A stretch of 64,000 bases of DNA from Methanolapillus africanus (GCF_032714475.1 NZ_JAWDKD010000018.1:248001-312000), one strand, 5' to 3'. Counted from the stretch's first letter, positions 51,723 to 61,519 are shown. Made by a program: numbers and translations. Notes: a model not told the origin generated them from the letters alone.

Positions 51723-52433
51723 TTAAATATGCCCCTCCTGCTTTAAACTGATAAAACAGCCGTCTCCGACAATGATGTGGTCCAAAACATCAATCCCAAG
51801 CAAACGGCCGCAGCCGGCGAGACGGGCCGTCACGTCGAGATCTTCCGGACTGGGCGCCGGATCTCCGGACGGGTGGTTATGAATCAAGACAATGGCTGCC
51901 GCCGATTCCAAAAGCGCCGGCCGGAAGATTTCCCGCGGATGAACGATGCTGGCGTTGAGGCTGCCGATGGAAACGACTTCTTCCCGAATGACGCGGTTCT
52001 TGGAATCCAGGCACAGGATAATGAATTTTTCCCGCTTTTCTTCCCGTATTTTCGGATAAATGAATTGATAGATGTCTTCCGGCGATTTGATGCGGCGCTT
52101 CGGCTCGTCCGTAAATGATTCCAGCCGGCGCGACAACTCAAACAGCGCAATGATTTGACAGGCTTTGGTTTCGCCGATGCCGTGTATTTTTTTCAATTCC
52201 GAAACCGACATCCGGCTCAATTTTTTAAGCGAATTGTCGGACAGCATGCCTTGACACAAGTCCAATACGTTTTGGTTTTTGGTACCGGTCCGAAGAATAA
52301 CAGCCAAAAGCTCCGCATTAGACAAGGAATCCGAACCGGATTTTAAAAGCCGTTCCTGCGGGCGCTCGCCGGGCGAGATGTCTTTGATTTTCAGAGCTGA
52401 AACAGAGTTGGGGGATTTGCCGAGTTCAATCAT
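51723..52433 (-). CDS. radC: RadC family protein (JAB/MPN domain)
   Basis: A 236-residue protein: N-terminal helix-hairpin-helix part (SDSLSNAELLAVILRTGTKN, LKKIHGIGETKACQI), then the JAMM metalloprotease-like domain VLIHNHPSGDPAPSPEDLDV, with the full H-x-H-x7-S-x2-D set. RadC is mainly bacterial; its true role is unclear despite the DNA-repair name. No ribosome site is seen. CTTTTTATATG lies about 25 nt upstream of the ATG, so the message is probably leaderless. Confidence 0.92.
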   Translation of the reverse strand: MIELGKSPNSVSALKIKDISPGERPQERLLKSGSDSLSNAELLAVILRTGTKNQNVLDLCQGMLSDNSLKKLSRMSVSELKKIHGIGETKACQIIALFELSRRLESFTDEPKRRIKSPEDIYQFIYPKIREEKREKFIILCLDSKNRVIREEVVSIGSLNASIVHPREIFRPALLESAAAIVLIHNHPSGDPAPSPEDLDVTARLAGCGRLLGIDVLDHIIVGDGCFISLKQEGHI

Positions 52434-52502
52434 AAAAACGGAAAAGATGTGCCGGCATATAAAAAGTCCGAAAATAACAAAATCGAAAAAGATTTATAGG
52501 AT

Positions 52503-52997
52503 TTATTCCGCCAAAACAAACCGGACGTTTCGCCGCGTCAGCTCTTTTTGAATTTCGTCCATAAAAACACCTTGACCGGGGGCAGGCGTCCCGTCAAGAT
52601 CCGGATCGGTTTGAGAAGGAAGTCCGACCGTTGTCGTAAAAACGCTGCAGGACGGGCTTTTGGGAACGCCTAAAATCAATATGGAAAAGCCGTCCCGTTC
52701 GAATTGTTCAATCTGCGCGGCATAGGGTTTGAATAAGTCCGCGCAAAAAAGCCGGTACTTCGGAAAATCCAATTGATCTTTTGTTACTTTGCCGCGCCCG
52801 ATTCCGAAATAAATTGATTCGGGACACGGAAGCTGAAGCAAATAGTCATTGCGGCCGCCGGTCGGCTCCCGGTTAAAATAATCAAAATAAAAGTCGAACG
52901 GAACCGGTTTTTTAATGCCTTTGACGCGTGCCGCCGGATTCAACAGACAGTGAGAAACAACATACATTTTTTTTAACGATTCAGATTCAGAAACCAT
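52503..52997 (-). CDS. TudS-like (CD3072-type) putative desulfidase
   Basis: A 164-residue protein with three conserved Cys sites: MYVVSHCLLNPAARV, LLQLPCPESIYFGIGR and ILGVPKSPSCSVF. These match the CD3072/TudS-related proteins, in which three Cys hold a [4Fe-4S] cluster used in desulfuration. The substrate is unknown. The start is ATG 52997 with GGTGGTG upstream; an in-frame upstream ATG lacks this. Confidence 0.7.
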   Translation of the reverse strand: MVSESESLKKMYVVSHCLLNPAARVKGIKKPVPFDFYFDYFNREPTGGRNDYLLQLPCPESIYFGIGRGKVTKDQLDFPKYRLFCADLFKPYAAQIEQFERDGFSILILGVPKSPSCSVFTTTVGLPSQTDPDLDGTPAPGQGVFMDEIQKELTRRNVRFVLAE

Positions 52998-53353
52998 AAA
53001 AACACCACCGGCATACAGCATTTCGGATTGATCTTGAGATTCGATTTTTAACGATTCTCTTTCTTATTTTTACTTTTTATTTTTATCCTTATTTTTATTC
53101 TAATTTTTATTCTTATTTTTATTTACCGTTTTGTTCACAGTATGTTTTCATTTTTAATTTTTGGAAATAAATTTAATTTATAAAAGTAAAAAATATATTG
53201 TAATAAAAAATAAAAGTTTATATATATTCAACAACTTATAATAACTTCAATTGCCTTGCAACTTATATTTTTAAAAAAATATATTTTGTAATGCGATAAT
53301 AATAGATTTTATCGTTACATTTGTCATTCATCAAGAACTATAGGAGAAATTTT
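52998..53353. other. AT-rich intergenic region
   Basis: Simple TTTTTATTCTTATTTTTA runs (about 53060-53130) and an AT-rich promoter region for the next gene. No gene is seen. Confidence 0.45.
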
Positions 53354-54226
53354 ATGGCAGAAGATTCCATTGATGTTTTAGCAAACGGGGTGCGGCATTT
53401 TATTAAAAATCCGATCATGCTGGCGCCGTTTATCTGTTTGCTGATTGTTTTCATTATTTTAACCATTATTGAAGGCGCCATCTTGAGCATTTACCTCAGT
53501 AACTATATCGGCAGCTTGTTCCAATCTACCAACGATATTTACTACTCTCTGATTATGCTTTTCATTTACGCCGTCGTTCTTTTACTGACAGCTTCGTTCT
53601 TCGGCGCCGGCCTCACCGGCATGGCCAAAACAGCGGTCGCCACCGGAAAGACAAGCTTTTCCGACATGGTTACCTACGGCAAAAAGGGATTTTTGAAATT
53701 CTTCGAACTTTCCGTTGTGTTCGTCGTTTTGGGCTTACTCGCGCTGATTTTCTTCATCCCGCTCTACCTCCAGCTCGGATCGTTCACTGACCTTTTGACC
53801 GGCTACTTGCTTGTGGATTTGGCAACCTTTTTGTCCAAACTCGGCATCGCTTACATGGCATTCTCCGCCGGCGTGGTTTTATCAGTGATTTACTTCCTCG
53901 TCCTTTGGATTGCGTTCTTCTACGCTTACTATGCAGCCATCGTCGACGACCTGTCGTTTGTGAACGCGCTTAAGAAGTCGGTCAGCATGCTCAAAAACAA
54001 AAAGGCGCTCGGATTTGTTATCCTTTTGACGCTTTTCATCGCGGTGCTCATTGACGGCAGCTCGCTTTTCGTCTGGATTTTCTCGTTCCTCGGACCGCTC
54101 TCGGTTCTCGGACCGTATGTTTATGATATCCTTGTGATGGTCATTTTAACCTTCGGCTACGTTTGCGGCGCCAGAATGTACATGACCATCGAAGGACAAT
54201 CCGTCTCCGACGCCAAAAACGATTAA
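53354..54226 (+). CDS. Multi-pass membrane protein (DUF7847/DUF4013-like)
   Basis: A 290-residue protein with an N-terminal amphipathic stretch (VLANGVRHFIKNPIM) and about six membrane helices. The pattern NPIMLAPFICLLIVFIILT, GKTSFSDMVTYGKKGFLKFF and VNALKKSVSMLKNKKALGF recurs in archaeal DUF4013/DUF7847 proteins. The function is unknown. AGGAG precedes the ATG. Confidence 0.72.
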   Translation: MAEDSIDVLANGVRHFIKNPIMLAPFICLLIVFIILTIIEGAILSIYLSNYIGSLFQSTNDIYYSLIMLFIYAVVLLLTASFFGAGLTGMAKTAVATGKTSFSDMVTYGKKGFLKFFELSVVFVVLGLLALIFFIPLYLQLGSFTDLLTGYLLVDLATFLSKLGIAYMAFSAGVVLSVIYFLVLWIAFFYAYYAAIVDDLSFVNALKKSVSMLKNKKALGFVILLTLFIAVLIDGSSLFVWIFSFLGPLSVLGPYVYDILVMVILTFGYVCGARMYMTIEGQSVSDAKND

Positions 54227-54291
54227 TTAAACCATTGAAAACCCATAAAACCCATAAAAACAACCCATTAAACCAAACCTGAAAACACACC

Positions 54292-54331
54292 ATTTTTCCG
54301 GCCCGGTTTTAAACAACCGGACCGGAAAAAT
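54292..54331. terminator. Bidirectional terminator hairpin
   Basis: ATTTTTCCGG-c-CCGGTT and AACCGG-a-CCGGAAAAAT form a long stem with a TTAAAC loop, and each strand ends in a short T-run. It lies between the convergent membrane protein and response regulator genes. Confidence 0.75.
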
Positions 54332-54433
54332 GAAATAAAGTTTGAATAAAATGGAAAAATAAGAAAAGAGAAGAAAGAAAAACAAAAGCAAAACAAAAGA
54401 AAAAATAAAAAAACAGAAAGAAAAGGATTAAAA

Positions 54434-54790
54434 TTAATCCAAATACTTCTTAATAACGGTCACTAAATCGTTGCTTTTGATCGGTTTTCCGATGATTTCT
54501 TTAACGCCGGCTTTGAGGATTTCGTCGCCTTTGGCGGATGAGAATGACGTCAACGCAATAACAATTGCGTCCGGATCATATTTTAAAATGTTGATGGTTG
54601 CGGCAATGCCGTCGGTGTTGGGCATAATGACGTCCATGATGACAATGTCCGGATGGAATGTTTTGTACATTTCAAGAGCAATCGCACCGTCTTTGGCTTG
54701 CTCAACGGTGTAGCCCGAATTTTTAATTGTCTGGACCAAAAGTTCACGCAATAAGTCTTCATCATCGACAACAAGTACCTTTTTTTTCAT
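54434..54790 (-). CDS. Stand-alone response regulator receiver
   Basis: A 118-residue CheY-like domain with VLVVDDEDLL (acidic pocket), phospho-acceptor Asp in IVIMDVIMPNTDG, switch Ser/Thr in IALTSFSSAKG and Lys in IIGKPI. It has no output domain. No histidine kinase lies in the window, so its partner is encoded elsewhere. Confidence 0.93.
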   Translation of the reverse strand: MKKKVLVVDDEDLLRELLVQTIKNSGYTVEQAKDGAIALEMYKTFHPDIVIMDVIMPNTDGIAATINILKYDPDAIVIALTSFSSAKGDEILKAGVKEIIGKPIKSNDLVTVIKKYLD

Positions 54791-55299
54791 ATAAGTCCCT
54801 CGAAAATAAATATGAGTTTTATAAAATGAATCATTATATTAATTTAAACAATTCATATAGAAGACTCAAACCATATAAAATAATATGCTTAAAATCCGGT
54901 GAAATAGATTATAAAGAATTCGCTCAAAAACGAAATCGGATTATATACATTTACAAAGATAATATTGTTTAAAATAATTAGTTTTTTGTTATTCTTTAAT
55001 ATTTCAAAACTAATCGTTTAACAAAAAAATAAAAAAATAAAAATAAAAAAATAAAGAAAATACCTGTAAAACAAATAAAACCGACGGCATTTTGAATAAA
55101 TCAATACAATGCGGCGTACCACGCACGGTGTCCGCCAAATAAGGAACAGAGAAAGAAGATAGAGAAAAAGGAGAGAAAGAAGACAGGGAAAGAGATAGAG
55201 AAGACAGGGAAAAGAGAACGCTGCAATGGAAAATAATAATAGAAATCAGAAAAAGATATCAAAAAGAATGAACAAAACAAAAAAATGAAAAGAAAAAAG
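54791..55299. other. AT-rich intergenic region
   Basis: Purine-rich simple sequence (GAAAGAAGACAGGGAAAGAG-like words, about 55145-55220). A GC-richer spot GCGGCGTACCACGC (about 55110) resembles a decayed GC block. No gene is seen. Confidence 0.4.
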
Positions 55300-55371
55300 T
55301 GGACTGATCGGGAATTGAACCCGAGGCCTCTACCATGCCAAGGTAGCGATCTTCCGCTGATCTATCAGCCC
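55300..55371 (-). tRNA. tRNA-Ala (anticodon GGC)
   Basis: The cloverleaf folds with acceptor GGGCTGA/TCAGTCC, including the alanine identity pair G3-U70; D arm GATC-AGCGGAA-GATC; anticodon stem CTACC/GGTAG with loop TTGGCAT (anticodon GGC); and T arm TCGGG-TTCAATT-CCCGA. The discriminator is A. CCA is not encoded. Confidence 0.95.
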
Positions 55372-55686
55372 AAATGTTTTAATGAAAGAAATAAAAGAAC
55401 TTCGCCGCTTTGGTTCCTGAGAACCTATGGCGTCGGATATGAACTAACGCAAATTTGGTATAAATATTTGTCGATACGATGAGCCGTGTTTTAAGATTTC
55501 AAAAGTTGAAAAGACTGAAAATGGCAAAACCTTTAAATATCAAAATAGGTATTTAGAGGAATGTTGTCACACGACAGCAATAACCAAATCACAAAGCACA
55601 TTTCGATTTTTCGCTCTAAAATTGAAATTAAATAAAGATTAAATTTCATTTAATTTGTTTTTCTTTGTTTTTGGTCTCATCAATTT

Positions 55687-55760
55687 GGGCCCGTAGCTTA
55701 GCCTGGTGGAGCGTACGGCTGATAACCGTAAGGCCCTGCGTTCGAATCGCAGCGGGCCCA
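55687..55760 (+). tRNA. tRNA-Ile (anticodon GAT)
   Basis: Acceptor GGGCCCG/CGGGCCC, D arm GCTT...GAGC, anticodon stem TACGG/CCGTA with loop CTGATAA (anticodon GAT) and T arm CTGCG-TTCGAAT-CGCAG. The discriminator A is followed by an encoded CCA (55761-55763). The flanking 300 bp on each side contain no gene. Confidence 0.95.
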
Positions 55761-55763
55761 CCA

Positions 55764-56927
55764 CACCCTTTTTGAAATAATAATCTGCCTACTTTAGGTT
55801 TTCGATTTTTAAACGGCGTTCCAATTCTGAGTCCGTAAGGCTTATTCTGAATCAAATATCCGGATTCACTTTTGATTTCTAATTTTAAGTTTCATACTTT
55901 ATGTTTCATTCTTTATGTTTCATTCGTACCGCCGGCGTCCGCGATAAAGTGTCAATTCTCAGCAGCTTCTGTTTAAAATTCAGATTTACATCGATCGTTT
56001 CTGAGCTTAAATTAACGCAAACCGGCATAATCGACATCACCCGGGGCAACAATAAAGAGATAATACGATACGTATATCAGATATATTGGGGAAAATATAT
56101 ATAATAAATTAGAATAATAATAAATATGAGAATAAAAATCTCAATATAAAAATAAGCAATGCCATAAAACAGAAAAAACAGTTTAAAGATTCAAAATAAA
56201 AATATTTAAATAAAATGAATACTATATTTGAGTCTTCTTGTGAAAAACAATAGAGGCAGACAACATATTCGAAAAATGTTCTCGATTTTTAAAGAACGGA
56301 ATTCAAAGCAGCTGCCGATTGCATCACACCCGATCTCTTTCGTTAAAAACAATAATTCAACGTCATTTTTTTAAAATTTCGTAAATTATAAAAGTTTTTA
56401 TTAAATTAGAGAACTATAAAGCAATAAATATAAATAAAATAAAAAAATAGAGTAGTATGTTGATAAATGAATATTCAATCATTATATGAAAAGAATATTC
56501 GAGCAAACATATTACGTGATCTAAAAAACGAATTCAATCGACGTACCGCATTTTAACATGCCGGCAAAACATTCCGCGAGAGATGACAAATATTTCCGAA
56601 CCAACGCCTGAAACGGCGGTTTGCAGCAGAAATAATCATCATTAATCATGAATGATTTGTTGATTTGATTGGCTTCAAATGTCATAAAATATCTGCCGTT
56701 TTTAAAAAAAACGAAAGATATAAAAACAATTAAATAATTGTATGCGTAACCATACGGTTATTATTATATAATTTATAGAACAAACCTGAGACAACATAAA
56801 AAAATATGATTGATCATTACAAATCATAAATATCAGGTTTGGAATAATAAAAACGAAAACTAAACCAATAAAAAAACGAAAACAACGTCAAACGAAGGTT
56901 TGAATCACTTAAAAGAGGGAACTATAA
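55764..56927. other. Long AT-rich region without a convincing gene
   Basis: About 1.16 kb. Several frames of about 60 codons exist, but none looks protein-like. A small hairpin GTATG-CGTAAC-CATAC lies at 56740-56755. A GC-richer island at about 56540-56640 shows no clear tRNA or box C/D pattern. Small RNAs cannot be excluded. Confidence 0.45.
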
Positions 56928-57287
56928 ATGATGAACGAATACACAAAAGATTCTGAAATGGTAGAGTTATTGAGAAAATTGGATATCAGCAGACCTGTCG
57001 CGAAAACACTCGCGTGTTTGTCCGACGGCCGGGAATTGACCTCCCACTCCATTGAAATGACCTCCGGACTCAGACAACCCGAAGTCAGCATCGCCATGCG
57101 TTACTTAAAAAGCAACGACTGGATCGACATCCGCGAAGAAAAAAGAGACAACGGCAAAGGAAGACCTGTGAAGTATTATAAGCTTGTTGTTCCGATGGAC
57201 AGAATCATCGAAAAAATCGAAGAAAACATCATCGAAGAAAGCAGAATTATCTTGAGAAACATTGAAGAATTGAAGAAAATCTCTTAA
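56928..57287 (+). CDS. Winged-helix transcription regulator
   Basis: A 119-residue protein: RPVAKTLACLSDGRELTSHS, then the helix-turn-helix IEMTSGLRQPEVSIAMRYLK, then the wing with EEKRDNGKGRPVKYYKL. A C-terminal coiled-coil helix (IIEKIEENIIEESRIILRNI) probably dimerises it. It belongs to the archaeal ArsR/TrmB-like regulators. AGAGGG precedes the tandem ATG codons. The target is unknown, and the 1.1-kb empty region upstream could hold its sites. A terminator follows. Confidence 0.8.
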   Translation: MMNEYTKDSEMVELLRKLDISRPVAKTLACLSDGRELTSHSIEMTSGLRQPEVSIAMRYLKSNDWIDIREEKRDNGKGRPVKYYKLVVPMDRIIEKIEENIIEESRIILRNIEELKKIS

Positions 57288-57318
57288 ATTCATTCATTCT
57301 CATTTTTTTAAAAAAAGA

Positions 57319-57348
57319 GCGCCTCAAATCCGAAAACGGATTTAGGCG
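57319..57348 (+). terminator. Hairpin terminator
   Basis: GCGCCTCAAATCCG and CGGATTTAGGCG pair across an AAAA loop with one bulge, followed by a T-rich stretch. It lies 32 bp after the regulator gene. Confidence 0.7.
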
Positions 57349-57582
57349 TTGACTCTTTGCTTTTTTATTTTTAATTCTTTATTTTTGGTTTATTTCTTAA
57401 AACTGAAAGACATTTTTTGGATGCGTTTTTGAAAACAGCCGCTTTTTTATTGACTTTTTTTGATAAATACGCAAAGATATTTTTATCGGCTGCCCATCAG
57501 CGCCTTTCGTTTGTTATTATAATATTGCGGCGATTGTCCTGAAAGAAATGAATCGCTGCAATATCACTGCCATATCGCCGCA

Positions 57583-58953
57583 TTAATTCGTCAGCGATTG
57601 AATCGGCGCCGGGATCCGGCCGCCCCGTTTGATAAATTCTTCCGAACTGAACCGGGAAACTTTCATCACCGGTGCGCGTCCCAAAAGACCGCCGAATTCC
57701 ACCGAATCGCCGACAACTTTGCCGGGCGCCGGAATAATCCGGACGGCCGTTGTCTTTTTGTTAATCATGCCGATCGCCATTTCATCAGCGATAATCGCCG
57801 AAATTGTCGCAGCCGTTGTGTTTCCGGGAACCGCGATCATATCCAGACCGACCGAACAAACGCAAGTCATCGCTTCCAATTTTTCAAGCGACAAAGCGCC
57901 GCAGTTGACCGCTTCGATCATACCCGCGTCTTCGCTGACCGGAATAAAAGCGCCGGAAAGGCCGCCGACCGAAGACGAAGCCATCGCGCCGCCTTTTTTC
58001 ACCGCGTCATTCAAAAGGGCCAGCGCCGCCGTTGTGCCGTGCGTGCCGCAGCGCTCAAGTCCCATCGCTTCCAAAATTTCAGCCACGCTGTCCCCGACAG
58101 CCGGCGTCGGCGCCAAAGAAATATCGACGACGCCGAATTCCACATCAAGACGGCGTGAAACTTCCCGCGCGGCCATTTCGCCCATGCGCGTGATCTTAAA
58201 CGCCGTTTTCTTGATTTCCTCGGCAATGTCGCCAAACGTCGGATCTTTGAGCCGACGAAGCGCGGAATTCACGACGCCGGGACCGCTCACGCCGGCATTG
58301 ATGACGCATTCCGCTTCGCCGATGCCGTGAAAAGCGCCGGCCATAAACGGATTGTCGTCAGGAGCGTTGGCAAAAACCACCAGCTTCGCGCAACCGATGC
58401 CGTCCCGGTGAGCCGTTTTTTCTGCCGCCTCTTTAATCACTTTTCCCATGAGAGCGACCGCGTCCATATTGATGCCGGCCTTGGTGCTGGCCAAATTAAT
58501 GGACGAACAAACTTTATCGGTCACCGCAAGCGCTTCCGGAATCGATGCAATCAACCGTTGATCGCCGTTCGTCATGCCTTTTTGAACCAAAGCGCCGAAA
58601 CCGCCGATAAAATCAATACCGATTTCCTTCGCCGCTTTGTCGAGCGTCTTCGCGATCTCAACGTAATCAGCAACGTCCGTATTTTTACAGGATTCGGCGA
58701 CGATCGAAATCGGCGTCACCGAGATTCTTTTGTTGATGATCGGAATCCCGTACAAATTCTCCACATCGACAACCGTTTTCACCAAATTTTCGGCGCGGGA
58801 CATGATTTTTTCATAAATGTTTTGATTAAAAACATCCACATCCGGATGCGCGCAGTCGCGCAGACTGATGCCCATCGTGATCGTGCGGATGTCTAAGTTT
58901 TCCATCCGGACCATGTCGATGGTTTCCATAATTTCTTCCGAGGTAATGTACAT
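57583..58953 (-). CDS. UPF0210 (PFL family) protein
   Basis: A 456-residue protein matching UPF0210/DUF711 throughout: NLDIRTITMGISLRDCAHPD, FIGGFGALVQKGMT, GAFHGIGEAECVINAGVSGP and SSVGGLSGAFIPVSEDAGMI. It is distantly related to the pyruvate formate-lyase fold, but no glycyl-radical role is established. GGAGG precedes the ATG. It lies 15 bp behind the ACT-domain gene, the conserved UPF0237-UPF0210 pair, which suggests small-molecule control of its activity. Confidence 0.93.
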   Translation of the reverse strand: MYITSEEIMETIDMVRMENLDIRTITMGISLRDCAHPDVDVFNQNIYEKIMSRAENLVKTVVDVENLYGIPIINKRISVTPISIVAESCKNTDVADYVEIAKTLDKAAKEIGIDFIGGFGALVQKGMTNGDQRLIASIPEALAVTDKVCSSINLASTKAGINMDAVALMGKVIKEAAEKTAHRDGIGCAKLVVFANAPDDNPFMAGAFHGIGEAECVINAGVSGPGVVNSALRRLKDPTFGDIAEEIKKTAFKITRMGEMAAREVSRRLDVEFGVVDISLAPTPAVGDSVAEILEAMGLERCGTHGTTAALALLNDAVKKGGAMASSSVGGLSGAFIPVSEDAGMIEAVNCGALSLEKLEAMTCVCSVGLDMIAVPGNTTAATISAIIADEMAIGMINKKTTAVRIIPAPGKVVGDSVEFGGLLGRAPVMKVSRFSSEEFIKRGGRIPAPIQSLTN

Positions 58954-58968
58954 AAAAAGCCTCCGGAC

Positions 58969-59247
58969 TCAGATGCGGTGCATGAACCGGAAAACGTCTT
59001 CATGCTGCACGCGGATTTCCACTTTAAACCGGTCGCCCGTCTCCTTCATTTCCCGCTGAAAATCCGAGAGAACAAAGTTTTCATTTTTGACTTCGCCGAT
59101 CATCAGCATCGTAAAAATGTCTTCCATCAACGTTTGCCGGATGTCGACGATGTTGACGCCGAAGTCCGACATCACTTTTGTGACGCCGGCGACGATACCA
59201 ACCGTGTCCACACCAATTACCGTAATAACATAACGATCTGTTTTCAT
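58969..59247 (-). CDS. ACT-domain protein (UPF0237)
   Basis: A 92-residue single-domain protein: RYVITVIGVDTVGIVAGVTK, VMSDFGVNIVDIRQTLMEDI and FTMLMIGEV, with a C-terminal extension. ACT domains bind amino acids; the cofactor here is unknown. The start is ATG 59247 after GGGAAG, excluding a 20-codon upstream extension. It is the first gene of a two-gene operon with UPF0210. Confidence 0.92.
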   Translation of the reverse strand: MKTDRYVITVIGVDTVGIVAGVTKVMSDFGVNIVDIRQTLMEDIFTMLMIGEVKNENFVLSDFQREMKETGDRFKVEIRVQHEDVFRFMHRI

Positions 59248-60190
59248 AATGAGCTTCCCAATGATTATTTTAATAGAATAATGAAAATTAAAGATAAGGA
59301 CATTCAACCATTTTAAAGTATATATCCGTTTTTGATTTTAATTTCTGATATAAACAAAAAAAGATAAAAACAAATCAGAAAAAAGAAAGGAAAGCAGAAA
59401 GGAAAAAAGAAAAGAACGGAAAAAAGAAAATCAAATACAATCAAAATCAAAAATAAAAAGATGAGCAACAGCCACCACAAATATAAATAAAATAGGCCGG
59501 AGAGAGGGGAATCGCCGGCCTGTCCGTTTTTGAGGTTTTACATTTATGGCATCCGTTTTTGTTTTTTCGTTTTGGTTTTTGAACTGGCTTTGTTTTTGGT
59601 TTTTTCCGTTTTTGGTTTTTCACATATCTGACTTTTTTGACGATTTTACACGATGGATTTGTCCGGTGCAACCCGGCGCAAGAAACCGGCATCAAACGAA
59701 ACCATGAAGGCCGGCCATAATTCGGACAGAAGCCCGAATCATAATTGAGAGGGAGACGGAAGGGGAATGTATAAGATACAAAATATATTGAATAAATATT
59801 TATTTTGAAAAATATAAATTGCGAACCAAATATATAACTAACATTAATTATAAATAAGCATGAATAAATATTTAAAAGTTTTTTTAAAATATTTGAATAG
59901 AATTATAAATTAAGATTTAAACAAATTCGGAAAATTAAAGAATAAAACGAGATGCAACGCGATTTTGTGAAACGGTTTCAGCATATACAAAAACCGTCCC
60001 CTAATTTTGAACTCAAAAAAATGTATGCTGTCACGCGCGCCCGCTGCCCGCCAAAAAAAGAAACAATCAAAATCAAAAATAAAAAGTTAAGGATTTGTCA
60101 ATAAAATATTGAAAAAACTTATGAATGATGTGAATCATTTCATTGATATTGGAATAATAAAATATTGAAAATTCATAAAAGAGAGTCGTT
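59248..60190. other. Long AT-rich region with GC-richer hairpins
   Basis: A hairpin AGGCCGG...CCGGCCT (59494-59521) is followed by GTCCGTTTTT on the plus strand, terminator-like. At about 59660-59730 GTCCG and CGGAC enclose CCGG/GGCCGGCC words that could fold. The overlapping 82-codon frame is Lys-rich and unconvincing. A reversed GC block lies at 60021-60058. Confidence 0.45.
60021..60058 (-). repeat. Solo GC-rich repeat block (reverse)
   Basis: GCTGTCACGCGCGCCCGCTG then CCCGCC and an A-run. No minus-strand gene ends just upstream of it in its own direction, so this copy is an orphan. Confidence 0.7.
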
Positions 60191-60661
60191 ATGATCACCC
60201 GAGAAGAAATCTTCGTCCATGTGAAAGAAAAATACGGCGTTGAACCCGATTATCCGTGGATGCGGACGCCGAATTACGCGATTTTACGGCATGCCGGCAA
60301 CCGCAAATGGTTTGCCGCGATCGTTGACGTTTCAAAAGACAAGCTGGGACTTGAGGGAAAAACCGTCGTGGACGCGATCAATTTGAAATGCGACCCGATA
60401 TTGATCGGGATTCTGAAAGGCGACGCCGGAATTTTACCGGCTTACCACATGAACAAAGAGCATTGGATTACGGTTTTGCTTGACAGCCCGATTCCGCCCG
60501 AAAAAGTCTGCGATTTGATTGATTTGAGCTACAACTTGACAATAAATGAAGGGAAAAGCAAAAAACCAAAAGAGGTAAAACCGCAAGAATCAAAATCAAT
60601 AAAACCAAAGTCAACTGAGTCAAAAAAATCAGAGAAATTAAAATTAAAACTGAAAGAATAA
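60191..60661 (+). CDS. MmcQ/YjbR family protein with a Lys-rich tail
   Basis: A 156-residue protein. The N-terminal ~115 residues form the CyaY-like MmcQ/YjbR fold: EEIFVHVKEKYGVEPDYPWM, YAILRHAGNRKWFAAIVDV, AYHMNKEHWITVLL and LIDLSYNLT. The tail is low-complexity (KPKEVKPQESKSIKPKSTES) and probably disordered. Proteins of this family may bind DNA, but no role is established. Confidence 0.85.
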   Translation: MITREEIFVHVKEKYGVEPDYPWMRTPNYAILRHAGNRKWFAAIVDVSKDKLGLEGKTVVDAINLKCDPILIGILKGDAGILPAYHMNKEHWITVLLDSPIPPEKVCDLIDLSYNLTINEGKSKKPKEVKPQESKSIKPKSTESKKSEKLKLKLKE

Positions 60662-60692
60662 ATTTGAAAATAAAAAGAAAATCAATCGAAAA

Positions 60693-60938
60693 TCAACTTG
60701 ATGAAACCGACACGTCAAAAGCCGTCTGAATCAAACGAAGCCAGGTGTTTAAGGCAGAACGCAGGGAAATCACGTCGTCGCTTTGAATGTTCAAAACCAG
60801 GCGGTTTTCGTCCAATTTGAGCGTAATGACGGATCTGTCCGAGATCGGATCGCCGGCTTCGGGAAGAAGGCTTTGATAAATCTCCGAAATCAAATTCAAA
60901 TCGTCCGATTCAAAGAAAAATTCGGCCTCGGCTTTCAT
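60693..60938 (-). CDS. pcc1: KEOPS subunit Pcc1
   Basis: An 81-residue protein: AEFFFESDDLNLISEIYQSL, SDRSVITLKLDENRLVLNIQ, DDVISLRSALNTWLRLIQTA, the Pcc1 fold that dimerises and binds Kae1. It supports t6A modification of tRNA with the Kae1-Bud32 protein encoded at 33.6 kb. Its ATG overlaps the stop of the Brix gene (ATGA), and it is the last gene of the exosome operon. Confidence 0.92.
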   Translation of the reverse strand: MKAEAEFFFESDDLNLISEIYQSLLPEAGDPISDRSVITLKLDENRLVLNIQSDDVISLRSALNTWLRLIQTAFDVSVSSS

Positions 60939-61519
60939 TCATCGTCACCCGCGTCATCGCAAACACCGACGTCGCCGGTTTTCACACTTTTCACATAAAG
61001 GCGCATGAAAATGCGTTCGTCGGACGAGAAGTCCATGCGGTCGTTGTAAATCTCAAGTTTGCGGACAAACGTTTCATTCTTTTCTTTGGCGGTCAGCACT
61101 TTTGCAGCTTGTTCTTTTTTGATCGGATTCTTTTTGGATTCCGACAGGGAAACTTCCGAAACGATATCGCCGGCGCCGCCCAGTAAATATTCATTCAGTT
61201 TTTGAAAAACCGCGTTGTCCGTTCCGCAAAAAACGTGGCGTCCGAATCGGATGTCGTCTTGAGGAATCTTTTCCGGATAGCTTTCCGAAATATAAACCGA
61301 GAGGAACGGCTGACCGGATTCGTCATAAAAAGACAGGCTGCCGGGATTGCCGTGAAACTCGCCGACGACCAAAAGAACGCCGCCTGCACCGTTTTCCAAG
61401 ACGTCCGAAAAACCCATCTTACCGCGGTTCATGTACGCCGCGTCGAAAAAAAGAGCCAGCTTCTTGCACAAAATTTTCGTTTTTTGAGACGGTTTTCGGG
61501 AAGACGTGAGAAGCATCAT
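60935..61519 (-). CDS. Brix-domain ribosome biogenesis protein
   Basis: A 194-residue protein opening LLTSSRKPSQKTKILCKKLA with the R-K-P-S signature, then GFSDVLENGAGGVLLVVGEF and HGNPGSLSFYDESG. Archaeal Brix (Imp4-like) proteins assist rRNA processing and subunit assembly. Its Lys-rich middle and acidic C-terminus (CDDAGDDE) look disordered. It lies between rpoP and pcc1, the usual position. Confidence 0.9.
   Translation of the reverse strand: MMLLTSSRKPSQKTKILCKKLALFFDAAYMNRGKMGFSDVLENGAGGVLLVVGEFHGNPGSLSFYDESGQPFLSVYISESYPEKIPQDDIRFGRHVFCGTDNAVFQKLNEYLLGGAGDIVSEVSLSESKKNPIKKEQAAKVLTAKEKNETFVRKLEIYNDRMDFSSDERIFMRLYVKSVKTGDVGVCDDAGDDE

Noticed and set aside
55901..56104. 67-codon frame after tRNA-Ile
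   Set aside because: The composition looks random, with no ribosome site and no recognisable motif.
59447..59695. 82-codon minus-strand frame
   Set aside because: Lys-rich low-complexity composition, no ribosome site, and overlap with hairpin-rich DNA; not protein-like.
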